From the NCBI RefSeq assembly GCF_016616885.1, contig NZ_CP067102.1, forward strand, positions 2,694,501 through 2,758,500: a stretch of 64,000 nucleotides of DNA, written 5' to 3'. The translations under genes and the position numbers were made by a program. The notes beneath the pieces were generated by a model that had not been told where the DNA came from, searched no databases, and saw only the letters and a program-made list of their open reading frames with translations. Every line of letters begins with the position of its first letter. Position 1 is the stretch's first letter. Shown in pieces: positions 1-7,317 of the stretch. Origin of the DNA: Bradyrhizobium diazoefficiens. GTDB taxonomy: Bacteria; Pseudomonadota; Alphaproteobacteria; Rhizobiales; Xanthobacteraceae.

Positions 1-137
1 CTGCGTGCTGGCCGGCCCCGGAATCCACCCGCAACATGAACACCAAGTTCGTCGGACGCCTCGGTCTTTCCGACGAGGAGGAGGATGCACTAGTCAGCTT
101 CATGCAGACGCTTAGCGATGGGTACATGCAACGGTAG
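1..137 (+). CDS. Di-haem cytochrome c peroxidase / MauG-like protein, C-terminal end only
   Basis: Only the last ~44 codons are present; the gene starts left of the window. The reading frame from base 3 gives a tail with WPAPE, then GLSDEEEDALVSF and a final LSDGY. This matches the C-terminus common to bacterial di-haem cytochrome c peroxidases and MauG-type proteins, where an EED-A-hydrophobic helix closes the second haem domain. The haem-binding CxxCH motifs are outside the window, so catalytic competence cannot be judged. Members are periplasmic and reduce peroxide with electrons from small cytochromes c. It converges on the GlcG-like gene, with 57 bases between the two stop codons. Confidence 0.6.
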   Translation, partial: ACWPAPESTRNMNTKFVGRLGLSDEEEDALVSFMQTLSDGYMQR

Positions 138-194
138 CCACGCGCGTGCGTCGAATCCACCGTGACGCCGCTGTCCGCGCCAACGGCAGCTCTC

Positions 195-686
195 TCAATT
201 GCGCTGAGGTGCGGCAGACGAGGGGCTGAGAACCGCTGCAGCGGTGTTCGCGATGTCGGTGTCGGTCTCCTTGCTCAGTCCAGCAACACCGACTGCACCC
301 ACGACTTCGCCATTCACGCGTATCGGCATGCCGCCGCGCAGCGCCATGACACCGGCGGTAACGAATGCCGTCCGACCTTGGTTGATGCTGTCCTCGATTT
401 CCGCCGTCGACCTTTGCAGGCGCGCAGCCGTTCGCGCTTTCCCGATGGCGAGATCGACGCTTGCCGGGCGGACCCCGTCCATTCGCTGGAATGCAAGCAG
501 ATCGCCGGCGGGGTCAACAACTGCGATGGCAGACGGCGCATTCCGCTGTTGCGCCGTCTTCTCGGCGGCCTGCAGGACTGTCTGGGCACCGGTCTGATCG
601 AGGAGCAGCACTTTGACGGTCTGGCCGTGGGCCGACATGCAGAAGAGCGTGGCGACTATCCCGATGCTGACTTCAATCTTTGTCAT
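195..686 (-). CDS. GlcG/HbpS family protein (DUF336), secreted
   Basis: A 163-residue protein. The N-terminal ~21 residues form a signal peptide (hydrophobic stretch ending near SAHGQ). The remainder is a GlcG/HbpS domain, recognisable from AIAVVDPAGDLLAFQRMDG, the DLAIGKARTAA helix and the glycine-rich GGMPIRVNGEVVGAVGVAG strand-turn near the end. HbpS-type members bind haem or cobalamin; GlcG members occur beside oxidoreductases, and the ligand here is unknown. The start lies 6 bases after the stop of the upstream cytochrome c gene, so the two are almost certainly co-transcribed. A periplasmic accessory role to that cytochrome is inferred from the spacing only. Confidence 0.8.
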   Translation of the reverse strand: MTKIEVSIGIVATLFCMSAHGQTVKVLLLDQTGAQTVLQAAEKTAQQRNAPSAIAVVDPAGDLLAFQRMDGVRPASVDLAIGKARTAARLQRSTAEIEDSINQGRTAFVTAGVMALRGGMPIRVNGEVVGAVGVAGLSKETDTDIANTAAAVLSPSSAAPQRN

Positions 687-692
687 TTGTGC

Positions 693-1082
693 TCACTTCA
701 ACGTCTCCAGGTAGGAGATGACATTCTCGCGGTCTGCCGCTTGCGGGAGGTTGATGAACATCTTGGTGCCATGGACGTCGGCCGCGGGATTGGCGAGGAA
801 CTGATCGAGAGTATGTTCGTCCCATGTGATGTTCGCTGCCTTCAGCGCTGGCGAATAGTTGTAGCCAGGCTCGGATCCGCTTTTGCGGCCGAAAACGCCG
901 GCCAGCGACGGGCCGATCTTGTTTTCGCCCGGCGTCGTCGAATGGCATCCGGCGCACCGGGCGAACACCTGCTGTCCCGCCGTGGCGTTGCCGGTCGCCT
1001 TGGCCGATGAGACGACAAACATCATCCCGGTTGCTATGGCAACGGCGAGCGCCGGGAGGAGTGTGTCAATTGTGTTCCGCAT
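693..1082 (-). CDS. Secreted class I cytochrome c
   Basis: A 129-residue protein. A hydrophobic signal segment (about residues 8-30) precedes a single haem-attachment motif CAGCH. IGPSLAGVFGRKSG follows, and a distal Met ligand sits in GTKMFI about 60 residues later. This is the layout of the cytochrome c2/c550 family of soluble periplasmic electron carriers. It is the middle gene of a minus-strand run: multicopper oxidase, a 153-base gap, this gene, then the GlcG-like gene 6 bases on. It could deliver electrons to the peroxidase at the left edge, or accept them from the molybdenum hydroxylase encoded divergently at 3097-5755; both partnerships are inferred from context. Confidence 0.88.
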   Translation of the reverse strand: MRNTIDTLLPALAVAIATGMMFVVSSAKATGNATAGQQVFARCAGCHSTTPGENKIGPSLAGVFGRKSGSEPGYNYSPALKAANITWDEHTLDQFLANPAADVHGTKMFINLPQAADRENVISYLETLK

Positions 1083-1235
1083 GTTGTGAATACCTCGCGA
1101 TTGGTGCCGCGGAAAGTTTTAGGCGATTCATCACGATCCAACTTGTCGCTCTTTGCTCAGACTGCGGAGTTCTTGCGGACCCGATCGCGCTCGAAGTCTC
1201 CGGCTGTCTGAATGCAGCGAAGAATGGCCAAGAGC

Positions 1236-2732
1236 TCAAATGATTCCGGAGTAGCGCAATTCCGTCATCATGCCCGTCATCATGTGATGGAGGTTATGGC
1301 AGTGAAACGCCCAGCGGCCGGGATTGTTCGCGTCGAACGCGATGGTGACGCTGCCCATCGGCGGCACCAGGACGGTGTCGCGCACAGCGCCTGCGACTGG
1401 GGTACCGTTTAGGGAGATCACCTGGAAGGCGTGGCCATGAAGGTGCATTGGGTGCTCCATCATCGACGCGTTCATCATCTCGATCACCACACGCTGCCCT
1501 GTGGTGACCATCAGTGGGGTTACGTCTGGCCAGAATTGGCCGTTCATGGACCAGGCATACGGCGACATGCCGCCGGCGAGGATCACCCGGTACGTTACGT
1601 CGGGCGCGCGCGGCGCCAAAGGCGTCACCGCTTCCAGGCGATGTTCAAGCGAGAGATCGACGGGCGGTGCATATTCTGCGGCCTCCGTGGCAAGGCGTGA
1701 CACGGGCGCGCCGGACGCCGCAAGGATGATCCCGGTGCGCGCCCGCTTGCCCTCGACCTGCGCGAGGATCGGATAGGCCCCCTTGCCGGGAAGATCAATG
1801 ATGACGTCGAGCCGCTGAGCAATGGCAAGCGGCAAACGGGTGCCGCGCACCGGCCGAACCGGATGGCCGTCGGCGGCGATCACGGTCCCGGTGAGCCCAC
1901 CGAGATCGATCCAGAACTCGGTCGAGCACGCGCCGTTGATCAGCCGCAGCAGGACCCGTCCGCCCGGTTCGGTGCGGATGACTTGCGGATCGGCCAACGT
2001 GCGGTCATTGGCGAGGAAGGCGTCGTAGTCGATGTCATTGAGGTCCATCTTCATGCCGGACCCCATGCCCACGGCGGACATGCCGGAGCTGGTGTTCAGG
2101 GCACCCATTCGAAATCCCATGTTCATGCTGCTGCGCATGCCGCTCTTCTCTGTCGCGCTCGGGTTGGTGAGCCCCGCGAGCAACTCCTCCGGCGTGCGGA
2201 AGCTAAAATCATGCAACATCAGCACCACCTCCTGCCGGTCGGCGCGCAGATCCTCCGGGCTATGCACGATCAGCGGCGCGGACATTAATCTCTGTTCCTG
2301 CATGCCGTGATGCGAGTGCATCCAATACGTGCCGGTTATAGGTGCGTAGTCATAGGCGTGGGTGTCGCCGGCCGGGATCGGCGGCGTCTGCGGCCAGGGA
2401 AAGCCGTCCTGCTTCCAGGGTGGCAACTGGCCATGCCAGTGGATGATAGTGGCTGCGCCGGCCCGATTCAGCAGGTCGACACGAAAGCGCTCGCCGGGCA
2501 AGAGGGCGATGCCAGGTTTTCCCTTCGGGCCGTTGAGGCCGAATACTTGTGCCGGTTTGCCGTTGACGGAGAGGATTCTGGTTTCGGCCGTCAGGCGAAG
2601 GTCAGCGGCGCGACGTTCGGGTGCAGCAACGGCTCGCGTTACGGGCGCTAGGCGTATCGCGCCGGCTATCGCAACCGCGGACGCAAATATCCGGCGGCGG
2701 GTCAGGAGGGTGGTCTTTTCACTTTCGGTCAT
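1236..2732 (-). CDS. Tat-exported multicopper oxidase with a Met-rich insert
   Basis: About 498 residues from the ATG at 2732; an in-frame GTG five codons upstream is a weaker alternative. The N-terminus carries a twin-arginine signal (LTRRRIFASA, then a hydrophobic stretch). Four copper-binding motifs occur in order: HWHG (~98-101), HSHHG, HPMHLHGH and the C-terminal HCHNLHHMMTGMM. These supply the ligands of the trinuclear centre and type-1 copper. A stretch of about 33 residues in the middle is unusually rich in methionine (MRSSMNMGFRMG... GMSAVGMGSGMKM), as in CueO-type cuprous oxidases. Expected role: periplasmic oxidation of Cu(I) or organic substrates. It heads the run with the cytochrome c and GlcG-like genes. 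Confidence 0.9.
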   Translation of the reverse strand: MTESEKTTLLTRRRIFASAVAIAGAIRLAPVTRAVAAPERRAADLRLTAETRILSVNGKPAQVFGLNGPKGKPGIALLPGERFRVDLLNRAGAATIIHWHGQLPPWKQDGFPWPQTPPIPAGDTHAYDYAPITGTYWMHSHHGMQEQRLMSAPLIVHSPEDLRADRQEVVLMLHDFSFRTPEELLAGLTNPSATEKSGMRSSMNMGFRMGALNTSSGMSAVGMGSGMKMDLNDIDYDAFLANDRTLADPQVIRTEPGGRVLLRLINGACSTEFWIDLGGLTGTVIAADGHPVRPVRGTRLPLAIAQRLDVIIDLPGKGAYPILAQVEGKRARTGIILAASGAPVSRLATEAAEYAPPVDLSLEHRLEAVTPLAPRAPDVTYRVILAGGMSPYAWSMNGQFWPDVTPLMVTTGQRVVIEMMNASMMEHPMHLHGHAFQVISLNGTPVAGAVRDTVLVPPMGSVTIAFDANNPGRWAFHCHNLHHMMTGMMTELRYSGII

Positions 2733-3096
2733 AATGTACTTGCCCACTGCGTTTGATCGCAGCTTGTCCTGATTAGTCGCTATACGAGATAGTCATCAAT
2801 TCATCTGATGCTTTTGGGTGATTGCCGCGCTTTGCGTGCTATTGCCCAACGGCGCGAGCGCAGGTTTACGCGCAGGCACTGCGGCGAAGATGTCGCCGCG
2901 GAGCGCAAATGCGCAAGATCGCAACGACCGCAGCAAGAGAGCTAAAGTCGCTCGTCCAACGGATCGATACGTTCTGGTCGGTCGGTTGTCTCCTCCCGCC
3001 CCCGTGTCGCAACCGGCTTGGGCGCGGCTGGCCTCCGTAGTGCGGTGGCCGGCCGCATTCCCCCACCTCAATCGGGACAAGCAAGAGGAAGATGCT
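2733..3096. other. Divergent intergenic region between oxidase and hydroxylase operons
   Basis: This 364-base stretch separates two divergent transcription units and should hold both promoters. The hydroxylase small-subunit frame is open upstream to 2818, but the translated extension is not protein-like and a Shine-Dalgarno sequence sits just before the GTG at 3097. I see no convincing operator or hairpin. Confidence 0.5.
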
Positions 3097-3555
3097 GTGG
3101 CGACAACGGCCCTCAACGTGAACGGCAAAACCGTCTCGGTAGCCGTCGATGACCCTGACACACCACTGCTCTACATCTTGCGAAATGAACTCGGTCTGCA
3201 TGGTCCGCGTTTCGGCTGCGGTCTCGGCCAGTGCGGCGCCTGCACTGTGCATGTTGATGGAGCGGCGATCCGCTCGTGCGTTACCCCATTATCTGCGGTC
3301 AAAGGCAAGATCGTCACGCTCGAGGGGCTCGGCACGAGCGCAAAGCCGCATCCGCTTCAGGAGGCCTTCGTCCAGGAGCAGGCTCTGCAGTGCGGTTACT
3401 GCATCAACGGCATGATCATGCAGTCCGCCGCGCTCCTGGCGCGCAACCCAAAGCCGAATGAAGGAGAGGTCAAAGCCGAATTGGCGAATAATCTATGCCG
3501 TTGCGGCACGCACCTGCGCATCGTGGGCGCGGTCCTGCGCGCCGCTGGCACCTGA
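3097..3555 (+). CDS. (2Fe-2S) subunit of a molybdenum hydroxylase, IorA-like
   Basis: 152 residues from a GTG start at 3097, preceded by an AGAGGAAGA ribosome-binding site. The first cluster motif is CGLGQCGACTVHVDG plus the nearby C in RSCVTP (plant-type 2Fe-2S). The second, all-helical cluster has CGYCINGM and CRCGTHLRI. Length and order match the small subunits of isoquinoline 1-oxidoreductase and nicotinate dehydrogenase type enzymes. The two clusters relay electrons from the molybdopterin subunit to a cytochrome c. The large subunit starts 9 bases downstream. The substrate cannot be told from sequence; aldehydes and N-heterocycles are both used in this family. Confidence 0.9.
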   Translation: MATTALNVNGKTVSVAVDDPDTPLLYILRNELGLHGPRFGCGLGQCGACTVHVDGAAIRSCVTPLSAVKGKIVTLEGLGTSAKPHPLQEAFVQEQALQCGYCINGMIMQSAALLARNPKPNEGEVKAELANNLCRCGTHLRIVGAVLRAAGT

Positions 3556-3564
3556 GACAGGCCC

Positions 3565-5755
3565 ATGAACCAGATCGATAGACGTTCGGTGCTGCAGGCA
3601 GGCGGCGCGCTCGTTGTCAGCTTTGGACTGCCGCTATCTTCGAGCACGGCCAAGCCTGTTTCTGGACCGAAAACCGTCTCGCCGGATCGGGTCGATGGCT
3701 TTCTGGCCATTACGCGGGACGGCCGCATCACCGTCTACTCCGGCAAGGTCGATCTCGGCACCGGAGTACGGACGGCGCTGATCCAGATCGTTGCCGAGGA
3801 GCTTGACGTTCCGATGAGCCACGTCTCCCTCGTCGAGGGCGACACGGCGCTGACTCCCGACCAGGGCGTGACATCAGGAAGTCTCTCGATTCAGAACGGC
3901 GGCATGCAGTTGCGCCGGGCCGCCGCGACTGCGCGCCGGGCTGTCCTCCGTCGGGCGGCCGCCCGGCTGCGGCGGGACATTTCAACGTTGTCGCTTCACG
4001 AGGGCGTCATAACGGCCGGCGATGGCAGGCGGCTGCCGATTGGCGAGGTCGTGGACGGCACGACATTGGCACTCGATGTCGCCAAAGACGTGCGGGAAAA
4101 ATCCCCTCATGCCTACACGATTGTCGGTAAGGCCGTGCCTCGGCTGGACATTCCTGACAAGGTCAACGGCCGCTTCACCTTCATGCAGGATTTCAAGCTG
4201 CCGGACATGTTACACGGCCGGGTGGTACGCCCGTCCGGATTCGGTGCCACACTCGTGTCCTGTGACGAATCGTCAGTCGCTGACATCCCCGGCATCGTCA
4301 AGGTAGTCCGCATCAATAACTTTCTCGGCGTCGTTGCGAAAAGCGAGTGGAGCGCAATCAGGGCCGCCCAGCAATTTGGCAGTGACCTGGTCCAAGTGGG
4401 AGGGGTTGCCGGATCAAAGCAGAATATGGCAGCACGTGCGCAGCACCCCGGTCGTCCGCGACGATGTCACCAGCCGCACTGCCGATTCTCGTTCTGCGCT
4501 CGCAAGCACACCAAACAAGCTTGCTGCAACCTACGAATTCGCCATCCATACCCATGGCTCCATCGGCCCCTCCTGCGCCGTGGCAACGTTCGCCGACGGT
4601 AAGCTGACGTGCTGGACTGCGTCGCAAGCAACGCACGACCTGCGCAAGCAACTCGCTGCCACGCTCGCGATATCAGATGCAGACGTGCGCTGCATCTATG
4701 TCGAAGGGGCGGGGTGCTACGGCCGCAACGGACATGAGGATGCCGCGGCCGACGCGGCTCTGCTGTCGCGCGCGGTCGGCAAGCCGGTGCGCGTGCAATG
4801 GATGCGCGCGGACGAGCACGGCTGGGATCCAAAAGGACCGCCTACGCTTCTCGACATGCGCGCCGCGATCGACGAGGTTGGAGCCGTAGCGGCCTGGGAA
4901 TCCGAGCTTTACGTGCCGGATGGAACCGCCGGTTTCGTGACACTGGTCGGCTCCGAACTCGCCGGACTCGACAGTCTCGGCAAGCTCAGCCCCGGTGGTG
5001 TGTTAAATGACCTGGCAGTCCCTTACGCCTTTCCGAATGTCACGACGACGGCTCACCGGTTGGCATCGACACCGTTGCGGCCGGCCTGGATCCGCTCACC
5101 CGGGCGGTTGCAGAACACGTTTGCGAACGAGTCCTTTCTAGACGAGATCGCCGCCGCAACGGACACCGATCCGCTCGAGATTCGGCTGAGACATCTCACC
5201 GACGCTCGCGGCAAGGAGCTTCTCGAGCGGCTCGCCAAATTAAGCAAATGGCGTGAGCGCCCGAAGAGCGATCGTGGTGCGGACACTGTGACTGGACGCG
5301 GACTCGCCTATGTCAAATACGAATTGGTCCGCACCTATGTCGGCGTAGTCGCCGAGGTCGAGATCAACCGCAAGACTGGACAACTTGCGGTCAAGCGCTT
5401 CTATGTCGCGCATGATTGCGGACAAATCATCAATCCTGACGGGTTACGGAATCAGATCGAAGGTTGCATCGTTCAGACGGTGAGCCGCACCTTGAAGGAG
5501 CAGGTAACATTCGATCGGTCGATGGTCACGAGCCTCGATTGGGCGAGCTATCCCATCCTGACCTTTCCGGAAATCCCCGAGATCGTGATCGACCTGATCG
5601 ATCGGCCGGAAGAAGTCCCTTGGGGTGGCGGGGAGCCGGCCTGCGCCGTCGTGCCTTCGGCGATTGCGGGTGCCGTTTTCGAAGCAACGGGAGTGCGGCT
5701 GCGTTCTGTGCCGTTTACGCCGGACAAGGTGCTAGCGGAATTAGGAAAGGCGTGA
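3565..5755 (+). pseudogene. Molybdopterin-binding hydroxylase large subunit, IorB-like, frameshifted
   Basis: The gene covers 730 codons, the normal length for IorB-type subunits, but is read in two frames. Frame 1 runs from the ATG at 3565 with a twin-arginine-like leader (DRRSVLQAGG). It covers the first ~270 residues, ending sensibly at EWSAIRAAQQ. Protein-like sequence resumes one frame over at LAVTWSKWEGLPDQ and continues to the stop at 5755 (GAGCYGRNGHEDAAADAALL, DCGQIINPDG, PWGGGEPA). Removing one T from the TTT at 4375-4377 restores a continuous protein. It is either a real single-base insertion that inactivates the enzyme or a sequencing error. The intact family member hydroxylates aldehydes or heterocycles in the periplasm with the IorA-like subunit. 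Confidence 0.85.
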
Positions 5756-6064
5756 CTGGCTGAAAAGTTGGGCGCTCGCCAACCCGCACGTGCACGTCGA
5801 TTGCGTCCAGCCATCGCAGCACGCATGCAGCTTCCACAGACTATCGTGGCGTTCTGGTTCAACGACGAAGCCGGGCCGCCTGCTGCGCGTGCACTTCGAT
5901 CGCTCTTTGCTGAAGCACGATCCTAGTCGGTGGGAGCAGTCCGGCGATCGCCTAGAGACAGAATGCGCGTACCGTAGGCCGTCCAGATTTGCCCTTTGTT
6001 GTTGCAGAGGTGCGATCGAATGACCGGTGGAGCAGTTCAAAGCATCCGGTGGAGCTGCTTGCCC
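5756..6064. other. Intergenic stretch, no gene seen
   Basis: 309 bases between the broken hydroxylase gene and the end of the small-gene operon on the minus strand. No reading frame here looks protein-like. The two units converge, so a terminator is expected, but no clear hairpin with a T-run is visible. Confidence 0.4.
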
Positions 6065-6274
6065 CTAAGCTCGCTTGCCATCCTGTTTGCCAATCACGCA
6101 GCGCCACGCGGCCAGGCGTTCGGCCGGATGCTGGTTCATCCACTCAGCGAGCTGCGGCGCGCCCATCAGGCAGGACTGCATCGACACGTCAGCGAAGTCC
6201 GAGGTGGTGATGGTCTGCTCGTGGCAATTTGCCGGAGAAGAAAGACTGCAGAGCACGGCGATGATCTTGATCAT
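6065..6274 (-). CDS. Small secreted-type hypothetical protein
   Basis: A 69-residue protein. A short hydrophobic start (MIKIIAVLCSLSSPANC) could be a signal peptide or lipoprotein-like leader. The C-terminal part (SCLMGAPQLAEWMNQHP, then LAAWRCVIG) is a pattern I associate with small conserved proteins of Bradyrhizobium. It holds paired cysteines and two tryptophans that could fold around a disulphide. The ATG overlaps the stop of the upstream gene by four bases (ATGA at 6271-6274), indicating translational coupling. Function unknown. Confidence 0.65.
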   Translation of the reverse strand: MIKIIAVLCSLSSPANCHEQTITTSDFADVSMQSCLMGAPQLAEWMNQHPAERLAAWRCVIGKQDGKRA

Positions 6275-6471
6275 GACAGGACAACCCGGTCGCTACGATG
6301 AGCATTGGCCGCATCAACGTGCGAAGCCTTTTCGGCTCGCCGCTGGTAATCGTCGGCAAGGGCCTTAAGCTGACCGGCAACCGCTGTGTCGGTCATGGTT
6401 TGGGCAGCGCGGAGCAAAGTCCGTGCTATCTCCAGATATTCCTTGCCTCGTTGTGAAATATGGACCGTCAT
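6271..6471 (-). CDS. Small hypothetical helical protein
   Basis: A 66-residue protein, mostly helical, with no signal peptide: EYLEIARTLLRAAQTMTD, then QLKALADDYQRRAEKA. Its layout resembles short rhizobial proteins of the 'ARTLLRAAQ... LKALADDYQRRAE' type whose role is unknown. It overlaps both neighbours by four bases (ATGA at 6468-6471 and 6271-6274), so all three genes form one coupled operon. Coding is supported by the precise overlaps at both ends. Confidence 0.6.
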   Translation of the reverse strand: MTVHISQRGKEYLEIARTLLRAAQTMTDTAVAGQLKALADDYQRRAEKASHVDAANAHRSDRVVLS

Positions 6472-6671
6472 GAAATCCTCCCACGGTTCTCCAGCAACTG
6501 GTCGAACGCCCGATTGCGCTCACTTTTCCTGCGAGCTCTGAAGCGCTCGACACACGTCTTGGAACACAGCGGAGTTCGCCACGAGTAGTGCCGGACGAGA
6601 CCAAACTTGCCATCACAGACCGCGCATCGCGCGGCTCTGCCGGATCTAGGACTTTCGGAGCAGTTGGGCAT
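6468..6671 (-). CDS. Small Cys-rich, zinc-ribbon-like protein
   Basis: A 67-residue, basic protein. CAVCDGKFG and, about 16 residues later, CSKTCVERF give two CxxC/CxxxC knuckles, as expected for a zinc ribbon. The C-terminal half is Arg-rich (RFRARRKSERNRAF). A good ribosome-binding site (AGAGGAGA) lies 6-10 bases before the ATG at 6671. It is the first gene of the three-gene minus-strand operon. Nucleic-acid or protein binding is plausible for such ribbons but not shown. Confidence 0.6.
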   Translation of the reverse strand: MPNCSESPRSGRAARCAVCDGKFGLVRHYSWRTPLCSKTCVERFRARRKSERNRAFDQLLENRGRIS

Positions 6672-7317
6672 CGTGGTCTCCTCTTGGCTTCAGCATCGCT
6701 GTACGTCGATCATCGGTTTTCACTGCACTTCATGAGCCTGCGCGCTTGTCCAACGCATGCAGCCTAAGACGATTGCGATCAGTGTCTCAATTGAACGTAG
6801 GTTATCGTCCGGCATCGAAAGGCGTCACGGAACGATACGAAGGTGTATGGTGCTCGCCCTTTTAACGCCGCCCACTTCGGCAACGGCTATTCGCGTCAAT
6901 CCTGTCATCGGGTCCCTCTCGGATCTGTCACTCGACCTTGCGGTCCTCCAATAGGCGCGACTCAAATGCGCAAGCCTTGCAATCAGGGTCCGCTCAGCAC
7001 GTGGACTTTTGTTCCGGCTGCCGCGTGAGCGGCGATCTGCTGTAGATACCCAAGTATAGTTCTCATCTATAAACGCCGCGCTATCATCCCGGAGCATACC
7101 GTGAGATCGAGGGTGGGCATGGCCCGCTGCTCTCGAATGCGGCTTGGTTGTGTGAACGATGTTGGCGTCTCGTCCAGCCCGGCGCCGGCGGGTCGCCGCT
7201 GACCGGAGTTTCGCTCTCGCTGGCCGGCGCAAAGGGCACGATTTGTTGTTATCGGTGAAGAACAAGCCTCGTCTGGAGCGGTCGAGTTCACACGCGACGC
7301 GGCGGAGTTGACACGCG
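6672..7317. other. Long regulatory region upstream of the first histidine kinase
   Basis: 646 bases without a convincing gene. It separates the divergent small-gene operon from the histidine kinase at 7318. It contains the conserved promoter cassette at 7046-7087 and leaves a 5' leader of about 220 bases before the kinase start. I see no other structured element in it. Confidence 0.5.
7046..7087 (+). promoter_or_regulatory. Repeated promoter cassette, copy 1 (operator plus -10)
   Basis: ATACCCAAGTAT at 7046-7057 has ATAC/GTAT half-sites as an inverted repeat. It is followed by AGTTCTCATCT and, 35 bases after the operator's first base, by CTATCAT (7081-7087). If TATCAT is the -10 box, transcription would start near 7094 and the operator would be centred at about -42.5, the usual position of a class II activator. 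The same arrangement recurs at 14289 and 16630. The palindrome suits a LuxR/NarL-type helix-turn-helix dimer such as the regulator at 13611-14273; that pairing is inference. Confidence 0.6.

Noticed and set aside
2818..3096. N-terminal extension of the 2Fe-2S subunit
   Set aside because: The frame is open but the sequence is not protein-like. The normal family length and a ribosome-binding site place the start at GTG 3097.
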